Shown here one piece after another: positions 27,806-35,813 of a DNA stretch of 64,000 nucleotides. The position numbers and the translations under genes are program-made. The notes under the pieces are model-generated. The model saw nothing but the letters and a program-made list of their open reading frames with translations. It did not search any database and was not told the origin of the DNA. Every line of letters starts with the position of its first letter. Position 1 is the first letter of the stretch. The stretch is from contig AP019861.1 of assembly GCA_013426755.1 (NCBI GenBank), forward strand, positions 2,387,271 through 2,451,270, in the 5' to 3' direction. This stretch comes from Spirochaetota bacterium. GTDB lineage: Bacteria > Spirochaetota > UBA12135 > COTS27.

Positions 27806-28321
27806 TTATTCTTCGTAATCTCCATAAAAGTATCCGTTTTCATCATCAGCGCCAGACGAATCGGTATCAATGAAATCATCGACATTCTCGTAGCTGTCTT
27901 CTTCTAGTTTATCTTTGTTTTCAATATCTGATTTACTGAGATTTTCTTCTTCAATGTCATCATCATAATCGCTAGCGAAATCGTCACTGTCTTCGAAATC
28001 GTCATCATCATCATCGTTACTGCTGGCATCGTCTCCGTCATCGTCGAAATCGCTGTCTTCTGCTTCATCGGTCGCATCGGAGAAGTCCTCTTCTAGGTCT
28101 ACAGAATCGTCGTCAATGACGCTTTCATCAAACTCGTCCTCTTCTTCAAAGCCGCTGTCTTCAAGAGGCGAGGAATTCTTAAGCAAAGCGAAATCTAAAT
28201 GCTTAGCTTTAATCTTTAACAGGGTTGCCTGTATCATGGTTAACCATTGTGGTTTTAAGGAAATTAACGCGTTTTTTATAACACTCTGATCATTTACAAG
28301 AATCTGACCCTTCATATTCAT
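27806..28321 (-). CDS. Small protein with highly acidic Asp/Glu tail, function unknown
   Basis: 171 aa. Residues 1-55 are an ordinary mixed segment (KGQILVNDQSVIKNALISLK, then PQWLTMIQATLLKIKAKHL). Residues 55-171 are mostly D, E and S, with runs of Asp up to six, and end YFYGDYEE. The architecture (small folded head, long acidic tail) recalls RNA-polymerase delta subunit or histone-chaperone-like acidic tails, but I see no sequence match and do not assign a function. AAGG lies about 10 bases before ATG. The gene is expected to be real because the reading frame keeps its strong D/E bias on one strand over 350 bases and has a ribosome binding site, but simple-sequence expansion could also have built the tail. 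Confidence 0.65.
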   Translation of the reverse strand: MNMKGQILVNDQSVIKNALISLKPQWLTMIQATLLKIKAKHLDFALLKNSSPLEDSGFEEEDEFDESVIDDDSVDLEEDFSDATDEAEDSDFDDDGDDASSNDDDDDDFEDSDDFASDYDDDIEEENLSKSDIENKDKLEEDSYENVDDFIDTDSSGADDENGYFYGDYEE

Positions 28322-28454
28322 AAGACTTTAGCCTTTCTAATTAGCTTGCTTCAATACAAATAAATTGGACTACTTATCTAATCAATTGCTTATTTTTACT
28401 GGACTACTTATCTAATCAATTGCTTATTTAACAAGTTATTTAATGAATTATTTA

Positions 28455-28920
28455 TAATACGGTACTGAGTACATTATTTGGCGATTAATTCAATGTGCTG
28501 CTTGGTATATTATTTAATCTGTTATTCAATACATTATTTAGCCATTAATTCAATATGCTGCTTGGTATATTATTTAATCTGTTATTCAATACATTATTCA
28601 GCCATTAATTCAATACGCTACTTGGTACATTATTTAATCTGTTATTCAATACATTATTTAGCGATTAATTCAATATGCTGCTTGGTATATTATTTAATCT
28701 GTTATTCAATACATTATCCAGCCATTAATTCAATACGCTGCTTGGTATATTATTTAATCTGTTATTCAATACATTATTTAGCCATTAATTCAATGTGCTG
28801 ATTAGTACATTGTTTAATCCGTTATTCAATACATTATCCAGCCATTAATTCAATATGCTGCTTGGTACATTATTTAATCTGTTATTCAATACATTATTCA
28901 GCGATTAATTCAATACGTTA
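28455..28920. repeat. 60-bp tandem repeat array, about 7.5 copies
   Basis: The unit, starting at GCCATTAATTCAATATGCTG and running through a CTTGGTATATTATTTAATC segment to ACATTATTTA, repeats exactly every 60 bases with only substitutions and no length change. An open frame of 107 aa (28478-28801) crosses it, a 20-residue hydrophobic peptide repeated five times, but the changes between copies alter amino acids as freely as silent sites and there is no ribosome binding site, so I treat it as non-coding. There are no unique spacers, which rules out CRISPR. Confidence 0.93.
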
Positions 28921-30296
28921 TCTGATGTGTTGTTAGATATGTTGTTTACTCCAATATGATGTTCACTCTGATCAAATGAATTGTTTATTTATATGCTAAA
29001 CGCTGATTGCGCCGATTGTACGTTATATTACTACGATTCGGTTAACAATTCAGCAATTTTTTAGCAATCTGTTCGATATTGACACAGTTCTTCATCGAAG
29101 ACGTGTCAAATAGACACAATCAAGCATTTTCAAGTACTTTGATAGTCTCCTCCATCATAAACTAGCAGCAAACTTGCATTCATTAGCCCTCTTCTAAAAC
29201 AGGATTCCCCACAGTTCATACGTTCTGAGGCTTCTAAATTCTTTATAATTGCAGAAATCATCCTATTTTTACACAAAAATTATCACGTTTTTAACAAAAA
29301 TAATCACGTACTGCACGGGAATGCTCACGTATTTCAGCATAAAAATCACTAGAATTTTCTTGGCATTTATTTTTTACTTAACGGCTTACTCACCGAAATA
29401 TTCTTTTGACTCACCGAAACATTCTTTTTTAGCATTTATTATAACGTTTTTTAACGATTAGCTTATCAATTTTTTTTTATTAACCGTAAAAAATAAGAGG
29501 TCTGCGAGTAATTGCCTTATTCTCTTATAAAAAATGCCAAAATATTTTGCCATTTACAGACAAAAATTCTTTTTAACCCCATTTTTAACACGTATATGTA
29601 TTTTTTAACGATAGCCCACGTGCTTTTTATATTATTTCTGTATCATTTCTGTGTTATTTCTGTGTCATTTCTGTGTTATTTTTATATTATTTTTGTGTTA
29701 TTTTTACACTGTTCATACCCATTGACCCCAGTACACCTTTAAATAGATTATGATATACTGCGCTTCTAACGTATTATGCACCGTTAACCACTGTTAATCA
29801 TTATTAATCACTGTTAATCACCATAAAATACTGCTAAATACCGTTACGCAACTGTTATATCCTAGGAATTGATTTTTGGCACAGTTTTTGATACGTATAC
29901 AATTGCAATTGAATCAAACACCACATATACGAGAAGCAAGCACATACACCCCATTTAATAAAAACTACATTCAATGAAAATAATTCATTCATAAAATAGA
30001 GATAAATCCTTCATAAAAAACAAGCTGCTCATAACCTCATAAAAACCCACTAAAAACGCAAAACCTGTATATAATCCTTGAACTATTTATCCTTGAACTG
30101 CTCTTAGGTAATTTATTTAGCCACGACAATTTAACCACGACAACTATTTTTAACCCGCTCCAAACAGTAATAAAATCCGCGTTATTCCTATTTTTCAATC
30201 GCCTGTATCATTTTTTTTAAGCCATTATATTTATTATTTGTTATATTTATTATATTTATTACTTATTTTTATATCAGTTAAAAAGGTCTTATCATC
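28921..30296. other. Long AT-rich gap upstream of the sigma factor gene
   Basis: About 1.4 kb after the 60-bp array. It is very AT-rich, with an 11-bp degenerate array (29628-29707) and TTAATCACTGTTAATCA repeats near 29796. Open frames of 60-76 codons occur on the plus strand, but their composition (F, I, Y, T, L-rich without families) is what random AT-rich DNA gives. A TATATTTATTATTTGTTATATT stretch lies just before the sigma gene. No RNA gene was recognised. Confidence 0.45.
29628..29707. repeat. 11-bp degenerate tandem repeat
   Basis: About seven head-to-tail units of the type TGTTATTTCTG / TGTCATTTCTG / TATATTATTTT, drifting along the array. Confidence 0.7.
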
Positions 30297-31148
30297 ATGA
30301 GTTTTGTAGAAAGCAGTTATATTTACTACTTACAGCATATTAACAATATTCCGCTTTTAAGTCATAGCGAAGAGAAGAAGATAGCCCAAAAAATTCGCCA
30401 AGGAGACGAAGCGGCTAAACAAAAACTAATCAAAGCCAATTTACGCTTTGTCGTCAAAATAGCCAAACGCTACACCAATAAAGGCGTATCACTTATTGAT
30501 CTTATCAGTGAAGGGAATTTAGGCCTTATTCGAGCCACAGAAACCTTCGATCCAGACCGCGGCTACCACTTTATCTCCTACGCCGTACACTGGATCAAAC
30601 AAAGCATCATTAAGTGCATCGCAGAAAAATCACGCCCCGTACGCATGCCGCTAAGCTGGAATAACAACCTTATCAAAATAAGCCGCTACTTCAATGATCT
30701 AAATCAAACCGATCTATCCGATAAAAAACTAAACAAACTCGCCAAAGAACTCGGTATCAAAAACAAAGAACTTCTCAAACTCATTCAATTCTCTCAAAAC
30801 TCGCTCTCGCTAGACCAGGTCATTTACTCCAATAACAGTACCCACGAAGAAACCCTGCTCATAAAAAGCACCCTCGAAAATGAAAACTCAACTTCACCCG
30901 AAGAATCCTTTATCAAAAAACACTTCAAAAACCATCTCTATTCTGTCATCGAAGAACTCAAACCCATCGAACAAGACATCCTCAAACGGAGGTTTGGGCT
31001 CGGTGAGTATTCATTTCCACAAACACTCCTCACCATCGGTGCCAAGTATAACCTCACCAAAGAGCGTGTTCGCCAAATCGAAAAAAGAGCCGTCGCTCGC
31101 TTACGCCAAAAATTGAGTAAAGAAGATGTTGCTGAATACACTCTCTAA
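30297..31148 (+). CDS. Group-2 sigma-70 family factor (RpoS/RpoD-like)
   Basis: RNA polymerase sigma factor, 283 aa, lacking region 1.1. Region 1.2: YYLQHINNIPLLSHSEE (about 9-35). Region 2: LIKANLRFVVKIAKRYTNKG (about 44-65), LISEGNLGLIRATETFDPD, and YAVHWIKQSIIKCI with the conserved -10-recognition and melting residues. Region 3: about 115-190. Region 4: LKRRFGLGEYS and LTKERVRQIEKRAVARLR (about 225-275), the -35-binding helix-turn-helix. It is too short to be the primary RpoD, so it is an alternative factor, possibly general-stress. AAGG lies 10 bases before ATG. Nearly 2 kb without genes separates it from the previous gene. Confidence 0.93.
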   Translation: MSFVESSYIYYLQHINNIPLLSHSEEKKIAQKIRQGDEAAKQKLIKANLRFVVKIAKRYTNKGVSLIDLISEGNLGLIRATETFDPDRGYHFISYAVHWIKQSIIKCIAEKSRPVRMPLSWNNNLIKISRYFNDLNQTDLSDKKLNKLAKELGIKNKELLKLIQFSQNSLSLDQVIYSNNSTHEETLLIKSTLENENSTSPEESFIKKHFKNHLYSVIEELKPIEQDILKRRFGLGEYSFPQTLLTIGAKYNLTKERVRQIEKRAVARLRQKLSKEDVAEYTL

Positions 31149-31260
31149 TCATCTTACAAAATACACTTGCCCTGCACTCATAGGCTACTAAGCACTCTCT
31201 AAACCATAGCCGTGAAAACGCTCTAAAACTCTCATTGGGGTAGCCGTTCTAAAACTCTCA

Positions 31261-32481
31261 TCATTGAGGTAGAAACTGGTCTTCTATCAAGGCTGCTTTT
31301 CTAAGAAGTGCCAGTTTATTGCGAACAAGTGTGTTACGGCGCATAGTCAGTGCGTCACGTTTGATACGGTCATAAACATAAGAAAAAGCCCACGGCCCTG
31401 CAGCACTAGTAGACCATTTCCAAAATAAATGAATTGTCATTCCCGCGCGGACAAGACCACTTAATTGGTTGTCATTGAGCGAAAACAAATACGCCTCGAC
31501 TTGGGATTCAAGTATGCCTCGTTCAAAATAGATACGGTCGCGTACTTGCAAGTCTGACATCTGTTTTGCTGCTGCGATCAATTTTTCAATTATATCCCGC
31601 GCCGCCATTGTTTTATCACAACTTTCTTCATAAAGACGTTGTAATTGCTGTAACTGAGCTAAGCCGAGCATGTCATCATTTTCTAGTTCTAAATTCAAAT
31701 TTTGTTTATTTATATTGACTTCGGCTAATTGTGCTAAGATACGGGGGTGCGTTTCTATTACTGTAACAAGCACGCGTTCTTTAGCGAGGTATTGATTTTG
31801 ATTTTTGTCGTAATACGCCTTAAAATCAGTTTTAGTGAGCTCAGGAAGTTCTCGTTCCCACATGGTAATGAGCCGATCGATTTTAAGACTCTTCTCAATA
31901 TTGCATTTAATAGTAAAAGCATCTGTGCCAGCAGGCTGCGAATTTACATCTGTGCCAACTAAATTGATCTCTTTACCGCCTGGCAGAGAATTGGCTCGCT
32001 TTGCTAAGTTAGCACCAGCTTGGATGGATGTTAGAGGTCGGTCAGCTGGGCTGGTGGAAAAATTTTGTACTTTCGTTTCATCGATAACTGGAATACTTGG
32101 ATTGCTGGTCAGATCGGCAACTTTAGCCGAAAAAGCCGCTGCACCTCCAAAATGCGCCTCCATTTTTTTGTAATACGCCTCAATCTCTTCATAGGGAATC
32201 TCACCCATAACACGATTAGCCTCCCATTCCAATAAACAACGCGCAATCACGTTATCCTTAGCATAAGTTAGTGTTTTAGCTAATGTTTCCTTAGCTAAAT
32301 AAGCAGTCGCATCGTTGGTTATTACTTCTCCATCGGCTAGTCGAGCATTTTTTTTCAATTGCTCTTTTAATTGCTCTTTAATAAGCCGCCATTCCCTTTC
32401 AATAACCTCAGCGGCAATAACAGTCCCATTGACAATGATTGCATTCTGACGGGATTTAGCTTTCAATGAAGACGCTGTCAT
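31261..32481 (-). CDS. Parvulin-type (SurA/PpiC/NifM-like) peptidyl-prolyl isomerase, probably cytoplasmic
   Basis: Starts like SurA/PrsA chaperones after their signal peptide (NAIIVNGTVIAAEVIEREW), with helical N-terminal segments to about 120. A rotamase-like domain lies near the C-terminus: VLVTVIETHP, IYFERGILESQVEAYLFSL and LSGLVRAGMTIHLF match the ARHIL / GxFxRGxMxPxFExAxFxL / VxTxxGxHI pattern loosely. No signal peptide is seen, unlike SurA, which recalls NifM-like cytoplasmic relatives. Residues about 125-188 (PSIPVIDETKVQN and following) are a low-complexity block without a counterpart in relatives. Catalytic competence is uncertain. The C-terminal end and stop lie in a short direct repeat (CTCTAAAACTCTCAT) that also occurs 3' of the gene. 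Confidence 0.7.
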   Translation of the reverse strand: MTASSLKAKSRQNAIIVNGTVIAAEVIEREWRLIKEQLKEQLKKNARLADGEVITNDATAYLAKETLAKTLTYAKDNVIARCLLEWEANRVMGEIPYEEIEAYYKKMEAHFGGAAAFSAKVADLTSNPSIPVIDETKVQNFSTSPADRPLTSIQAGANLAKRANSLPGGKEINLVGTDVNSQPAGTDAFTIKCNIEKSLKIDRLITMWERELPELTKTDFKAYYDKNQNQYLAKERVLVTVIETHPRILAQLAEVNINKQNLNLELENDDMLGLAQLQQLQRLYEESCDKTMAARDIIEKLIAAAKQMSDLQVRDRIYFERGILESQVEAYLFSLNDNQLSGLVRAGMTIHLFWKWSTSAAGPWAFSYVYDRIKRDALTMRRNTLVRNKLALLRKAALIEDQFLPQ

Positions 32482-33009
32482 TAATTGACCCTTTATCTAG
32501 ATTTTAATAGAGACGTAGTCATCCATTGACCACTTGTATTGACTTTTTATGAAACATTGGCTTTTTATGAAACGCAAGTCCCTATTCTGAGGCAGTTCTG
32601 AAGCTAATTCTAGGGCAATTCTGGGGTATTTTTGAGGCATTTTTGAAGCTAATTCTGGGGGCATTTTTGAAGCTGATTCTGGGGCATTTTTCAAGCAATT
32701 TCTGAAGACAATATTAACCCAATTATTAAATACCTAACCCAAGCCCGCTCTTAAATATATTATCATCAAATTGAATGCTGAGGAGCAGAACTCATTGAGG
32801 TCTCACCCATTATTCATAAAAAGGCCATTTATAAAAAGAAGCCATTTATAAAGAATAAAACCACAACCCAAAAAAATCTATTCGATAAATAACGCTAGCC
32901 ATATTGTATTTCAATCTTGTATTTCCATTGGATTTCAGAGAAAATACCCTCCATCCATAAAAAAGTACTAGAATTACTACGTTTTAACCGAGTTTTAGAG
33001 AAGAGCGCA
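32482..33009. other. Gap with degenerate repeats, no credible gene
   Basis: Between the parvulin gene and the secreted unknown. It contains the 24-bp array at 32586-32710 and CATTTATAAAAAG repeats near 32828. Short open frames here are made of repeats and are not credible genes. Confidence 0.5.
32586..32710. repeat. 24-bp degenerate tandem repeat, about 5 copies
   Basis: Units of the type TTTTTGAAGCTAATTCTGGG plus GGCA, with substitutions and small length changes. A minus-strand open frame of 65 codons (32497-32694) consists mainly of this repeat and is rejected as a gene. Confidence 0.85.
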
Positions 33010-34059
33010 TCATGGAAATACCGTTTTAATATCGGCAAGTGTTTGAAAGGATTTGACAGCATTGATCCCTTCACCACTAACAACACGTTCAATCCTAACA
33101 CCACTCAATAAATCAAAGGTAACATAGTAAGCGGCTCTATATTTATTGAAGGTGATCCATTTCTGAAATATCATGTTCTGCTGTGGTTGTAAAAGTTTGT
33201 ACTCGTTTTGCCTTAGAACTTCGTAAGCCGTACCAACAAGAATCTTCTTAGCATCACTAAAAATTACTTTTTCTTTGATCACAAGCCTATTTTCTTGATA
33301 ATACTGATAGGAAATGATAAATGCCATCACGTAGGACAATGGAGCGTAGTATACTTTTGTAAGACGCGGAGGTGCTAGTAAATTCTCAGTAAATCTTACC
33401 CTTGCTAGTTGATAGCGGCGGTGTCGTCCTTCTAGTTGCAGTGAAAATTCATATTGATCGGTTGCTGTGTGGAGCGTTGCGTCTTTTTTACTCCGCGTTA
33501 GGTCACGAAATGGCTTTACTTCGGTATTCACACGGACAGGCAACCGATTAAAAACATGGTACGTTCCAGCAATTGCCTCGGTTTCTAACGAGATCGCTAT
33601 ATCGTACTTTCCAGTCACACTAGCTAAGTCCGTATAGAAATCATTTGGATTATCGTGAGTGGTGACGGTCACTGCTTGGAAAGCATTTTCGTATAAGTAG
33701 AGCTGCTTTTGTTTTCTGCCCTGGGCGGCAAAAGTGGTCGCACTCAGGAGCAATGTTTCTCCATCGATAGCCGAGCCTAATGACTTTATTGTCATCACTT
33801 CGCTGTAATCGGTGTGGACAAACTCAGGAAGAGATCTCCGTTCATGCAATCGTTTTTCTTTAACAGTGTTAAGAAAATCGGATTCACGGTCGATAGGTAG
33901 AGGTGTTTTTAATGCCTGTGATTGCTCAGTATTTCTTTCAATAGGTATATTGCCGCGCTGTGCTAGCCGATTGTCCTGTCCATAGCTATAACTTGCTAAA
34001 CTTAAAAAGAATAACACGCCTAGCCTAAATACAACTCCAATCGTACTTGCTTTAACCAC
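33010..34059 (-). CDS. Secreted protein of unknown function, downstream of flgF
   Basis: 349 aa with an N-terminal signal peptide (VVFRLGVLFFLSLASYSYG, cleavage near residue 27), predicted periplasmic or outer surface. The body is mixed alpha/beta, basic, with no motif I recognise. A segment YEVLRQNEYKLLQPQQN and a C-terminal FQTLADIKTVFP could belong to a small folded domain. Start is GTG without a ribosome binding site. It follows flgF by 110 bases in the same direction, so co-transcription is likely, and a flagellar or motility-linked role is possible by position only. In other spirochaetes flgG often follows flgF; this protein is not FlgG. Confidence 0.7.
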   Translation of the reverse strand: MVKASTIGVVFRLGVLFFLSLASYSYGQDNRLAQRGNIPIERNTEQSQALKTPLPIDRESDFLNTVKEKRLHERRSLPEFVHTDYSEVMTIKSLGSAIDGETLLLSATTFAAQGRKQKQLYLYENAFQAVTVTTHDNPNDFYTDLASVTGKYDIAISLETEAIAGTYHVFNRLPVRVNTEVKPFRDLTRSKKDATLHTATDQYEFSLQLEGRHRRYQLARVRFTENLLAPPRLTKVYYAPLSYVMAFIISYQYYQENRLVIKEKVIFSDAKKILVGTAYEVLRQNEYKLLQPQQNMIFQKWITFNKYRAAYYVTFDLLSGVRIERVVSGEGINAVKSFQTLADIKTVFP

Positions 34060-34169
34060 AATACAAAGTAGAACTCAAAATGGTTTTCATTTCATGAGTA
34101 TTTTTTTCACGAGCACTGTTAAAAGACTTTCTTTCTGCTAACAAGTACTTTTTACAAGTAGCCTATAAC

Positions 34170-35072
34170 TTAAGCCGTCACACTGCCCATACTATTGATA
34201 AGCCGTGCGAGAAGTTGGTCGCTTGTCATGATAGATTTCTGCGATGCTTCATAAGCGCGTTGTACTTCGATCATTTTAACCATCTCAGAGACAGGATTGA
34301 CATTAGAGTTTTCAAGAAAACCTTGTACGACTCTAACTTCTAGGTCAGGATCGTCTTTGATCTGGGCGCCGTCGTAATCAAATCTAAATAAATTGCGTGC
34401 TAAAACAGCCGCTCCACTCTCTAATGTGGTTGTATAAAGTGACGTGCCTTCTTTAAGAAGATAACGTGGCCGCTCAAAGCGAACCACTTTGATTCGATCG
34501 AGCAATTCACTTTCTTCATAGCCATTCTCTTCGAGGCGAACAGGACGGTCTGGGGGTAGTTCGAAATTGGGATTGATGTAGATCTCACCACGCCGATTGA
34601 CTGTAAAATTGTTTGTCTTCAGCCGAATGATCCCTTCTTCGCCGAGGACAGGCAATCCTTCAGTTGTGACGAGTACGCGGTCATCTGTTAACGTAAAACT
34701 TCCATTACGTGTGTAACGTTCGCCATTGGGTGTTAAAATTGAAAAAAAGCCCTTGCCTTCTAGTGCAAAATCATAGACATTGTCGGTTTTACGAATACTT
34801 GATTGCTCCATTTCATTATACACTTCATTGACTTCGACACCCGTACCCAATCTTCCAACCACAGGCCGTGTGTCAATAGAACCCAGTGACGGCAAATAGA
34901 CCACACCATCATCATTCGTCCGTCGTGCAATCATCTCAGGCGCCGCCTTAAACAATGTCAAATCACGCTTAAATCCCGTCGTATTGACATTCGCTAGATT
35001 ATTCGATACCACATTCATTTGATGGACGCGAGCTGCCATTCCACTCGCACCTGTGTATATTCCGCGTACCAT
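34170..35072 (-). CDS. flgF: Flagellar proximal rod protein FlgF (FlhO) type
   Basis: Flagellar basal-body rod family protein, 300 aa. The N-terminus MVRGIYTGASGMAARVHQMN followed by VVSNNLANVNTTGFKRD is the rod/hook polymerisation motif, in the form typical of spirochaetal FlgF/FlhO. The C-terminal NPVSEMVKMIEVQRAYEASQ segment is the matching end motif. In between, LEGKGFFSILTPNGERYTRN is the D1-type conserved block. It exports through the flagellar type III apparatus and forms the rod of the periplasmic flagellum. AAGGA lies about 12 bases before ATG. A FlgG assignment is possible, as the two are paralogous; length 300 and the spirochaetal N-terminus favour FlgF. Confidence 0.92.
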   Translation of the reverse strand: MVRGIYTGASGMAARVHQMNVVSNNLANVNTTGFKRDLTLFKAAPEMIARRTNDDGVVYLPSLGSIDTRPVVGRLGTGVEVNEVYNEMEQSSIRKTDNVYDFALEGKGFFSILTPNGERYTRNGSFTLTDDRVLVTTEGLPVLGEEGIIRLKTNNFTVNRRGEIYINPNFELPPDRPVRLEENGYEESELLDRIKVVRFERPRYLLKEGTSLYTTTLESGAAVLARNLFRFDYDGAQIKDDPDLEVRVVQGFLENSNVNPVSEMVKMIEVQRAYEASQKSIMTSDQLLARLINSMGSVTA

Positions 35073-35813
35073 ATTAGGTCATCATCCTTATAAAATTGAT
35101 CTGCTTATACTCTATATCTGGTTATTCGTTATTCACTCTAATGCTAAAAGCGATAAAAATCTCTAAAAATCTCTTATTTCATGTCATAAGTAAGCTATAT
35201 TTTTAGGCTGCATAGACAGATTGTGTGTCATAATAGGCTATTGATTGTCTGTCACAGGTTATTATTATTAACAAGCTATGTTATTAGGCTGTATTAATGA
35301 ACTCTATCTAAGGGGCTATATATGAAATGGGCTTTTTTACCTACTGTTGTCTACTTATTATTTTTTATCCACTTAATACTTGTTATCATATGCTTTGGTA
35401 TGTAAATTGTGAGTTGTGAATTATGAATTGTTGTTAACCGTATTAACATTCATTACCACGTTCTAACACGTCCCGACACGTTCCAGCACGTCCCGTGAAA
35501 AACATGTCCCAGTTATAAAATACGGTATTTTCAGCGAAACGTGAAGTATAATTTCTTTATACCACACGTAACCTTTCAGAAATGAGCGCTGCACCGGTCA
35601 AAATTCACCTTTTCATCGCTTTTCATAGCATAGATGCTATTGATGATTGATGACCTGTGATATTGATATGATCTATGATATTGATGTTGCCTGTAGTATC
35701 AATGCTATTGATACTACTGATTTACTGATGATTATTGATGATTATTGATACTAAGCGTAATAGAGGAGGATAAAGTAAAAAAGTATCTGGGGATAGCTTA
35801 TTGGGGCACGTTA
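35073..35813. other. Gap between dnaG and flgF with repeats
   Basis: 740 bases between dnaG and flgF (both minus strand). It contains ACACGTCCCG-type degenerate repeats near 35465, a GTCATAATAGGCTATTGA / GTCACAGGTTATTATT region, many TTGATGATTGATG-like repeats (35640-35760) and the palindrome at 35693-35717. No gene was seen. The flgF promoter should lie toward the left end of the gap. Confidence 0.5.
35693..35717. repeat. Perfect 11-bp palindromic hairpin, 3-base loop
   Basis: GTAGTATCAAT - GCT - ATTGATACTAC. It lies about 100 bases past the dnaG stop on the transcript strand. It has no adjoining T-run, so a terminator role is uncertain; a cruciform or protein-binding site is possible. Confidence 0.85.

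Noticed and set aside
28478-28801. 107-aa frame made of a repeated hydrophobic 20-residue peptide
   Set aside because: It only exists because the 60-bp array is a multiple of three; changes between copies are not biased to silent sites and there is no ribosome binding site.
28455-28920. CRISPR array
   Set aside because: Units are directly adjacent with no unique spacers, and no cas genes are in the window. The same applies to the 43-bp and 40-bp arrays.
29249-29742. Two small plus-strand frames (70 and 76 aa) with F/I/Y/L-rich sequence
   Set aside because: Composition matches random AT-rich DNA, and the second is built from the 11-bp repeat.
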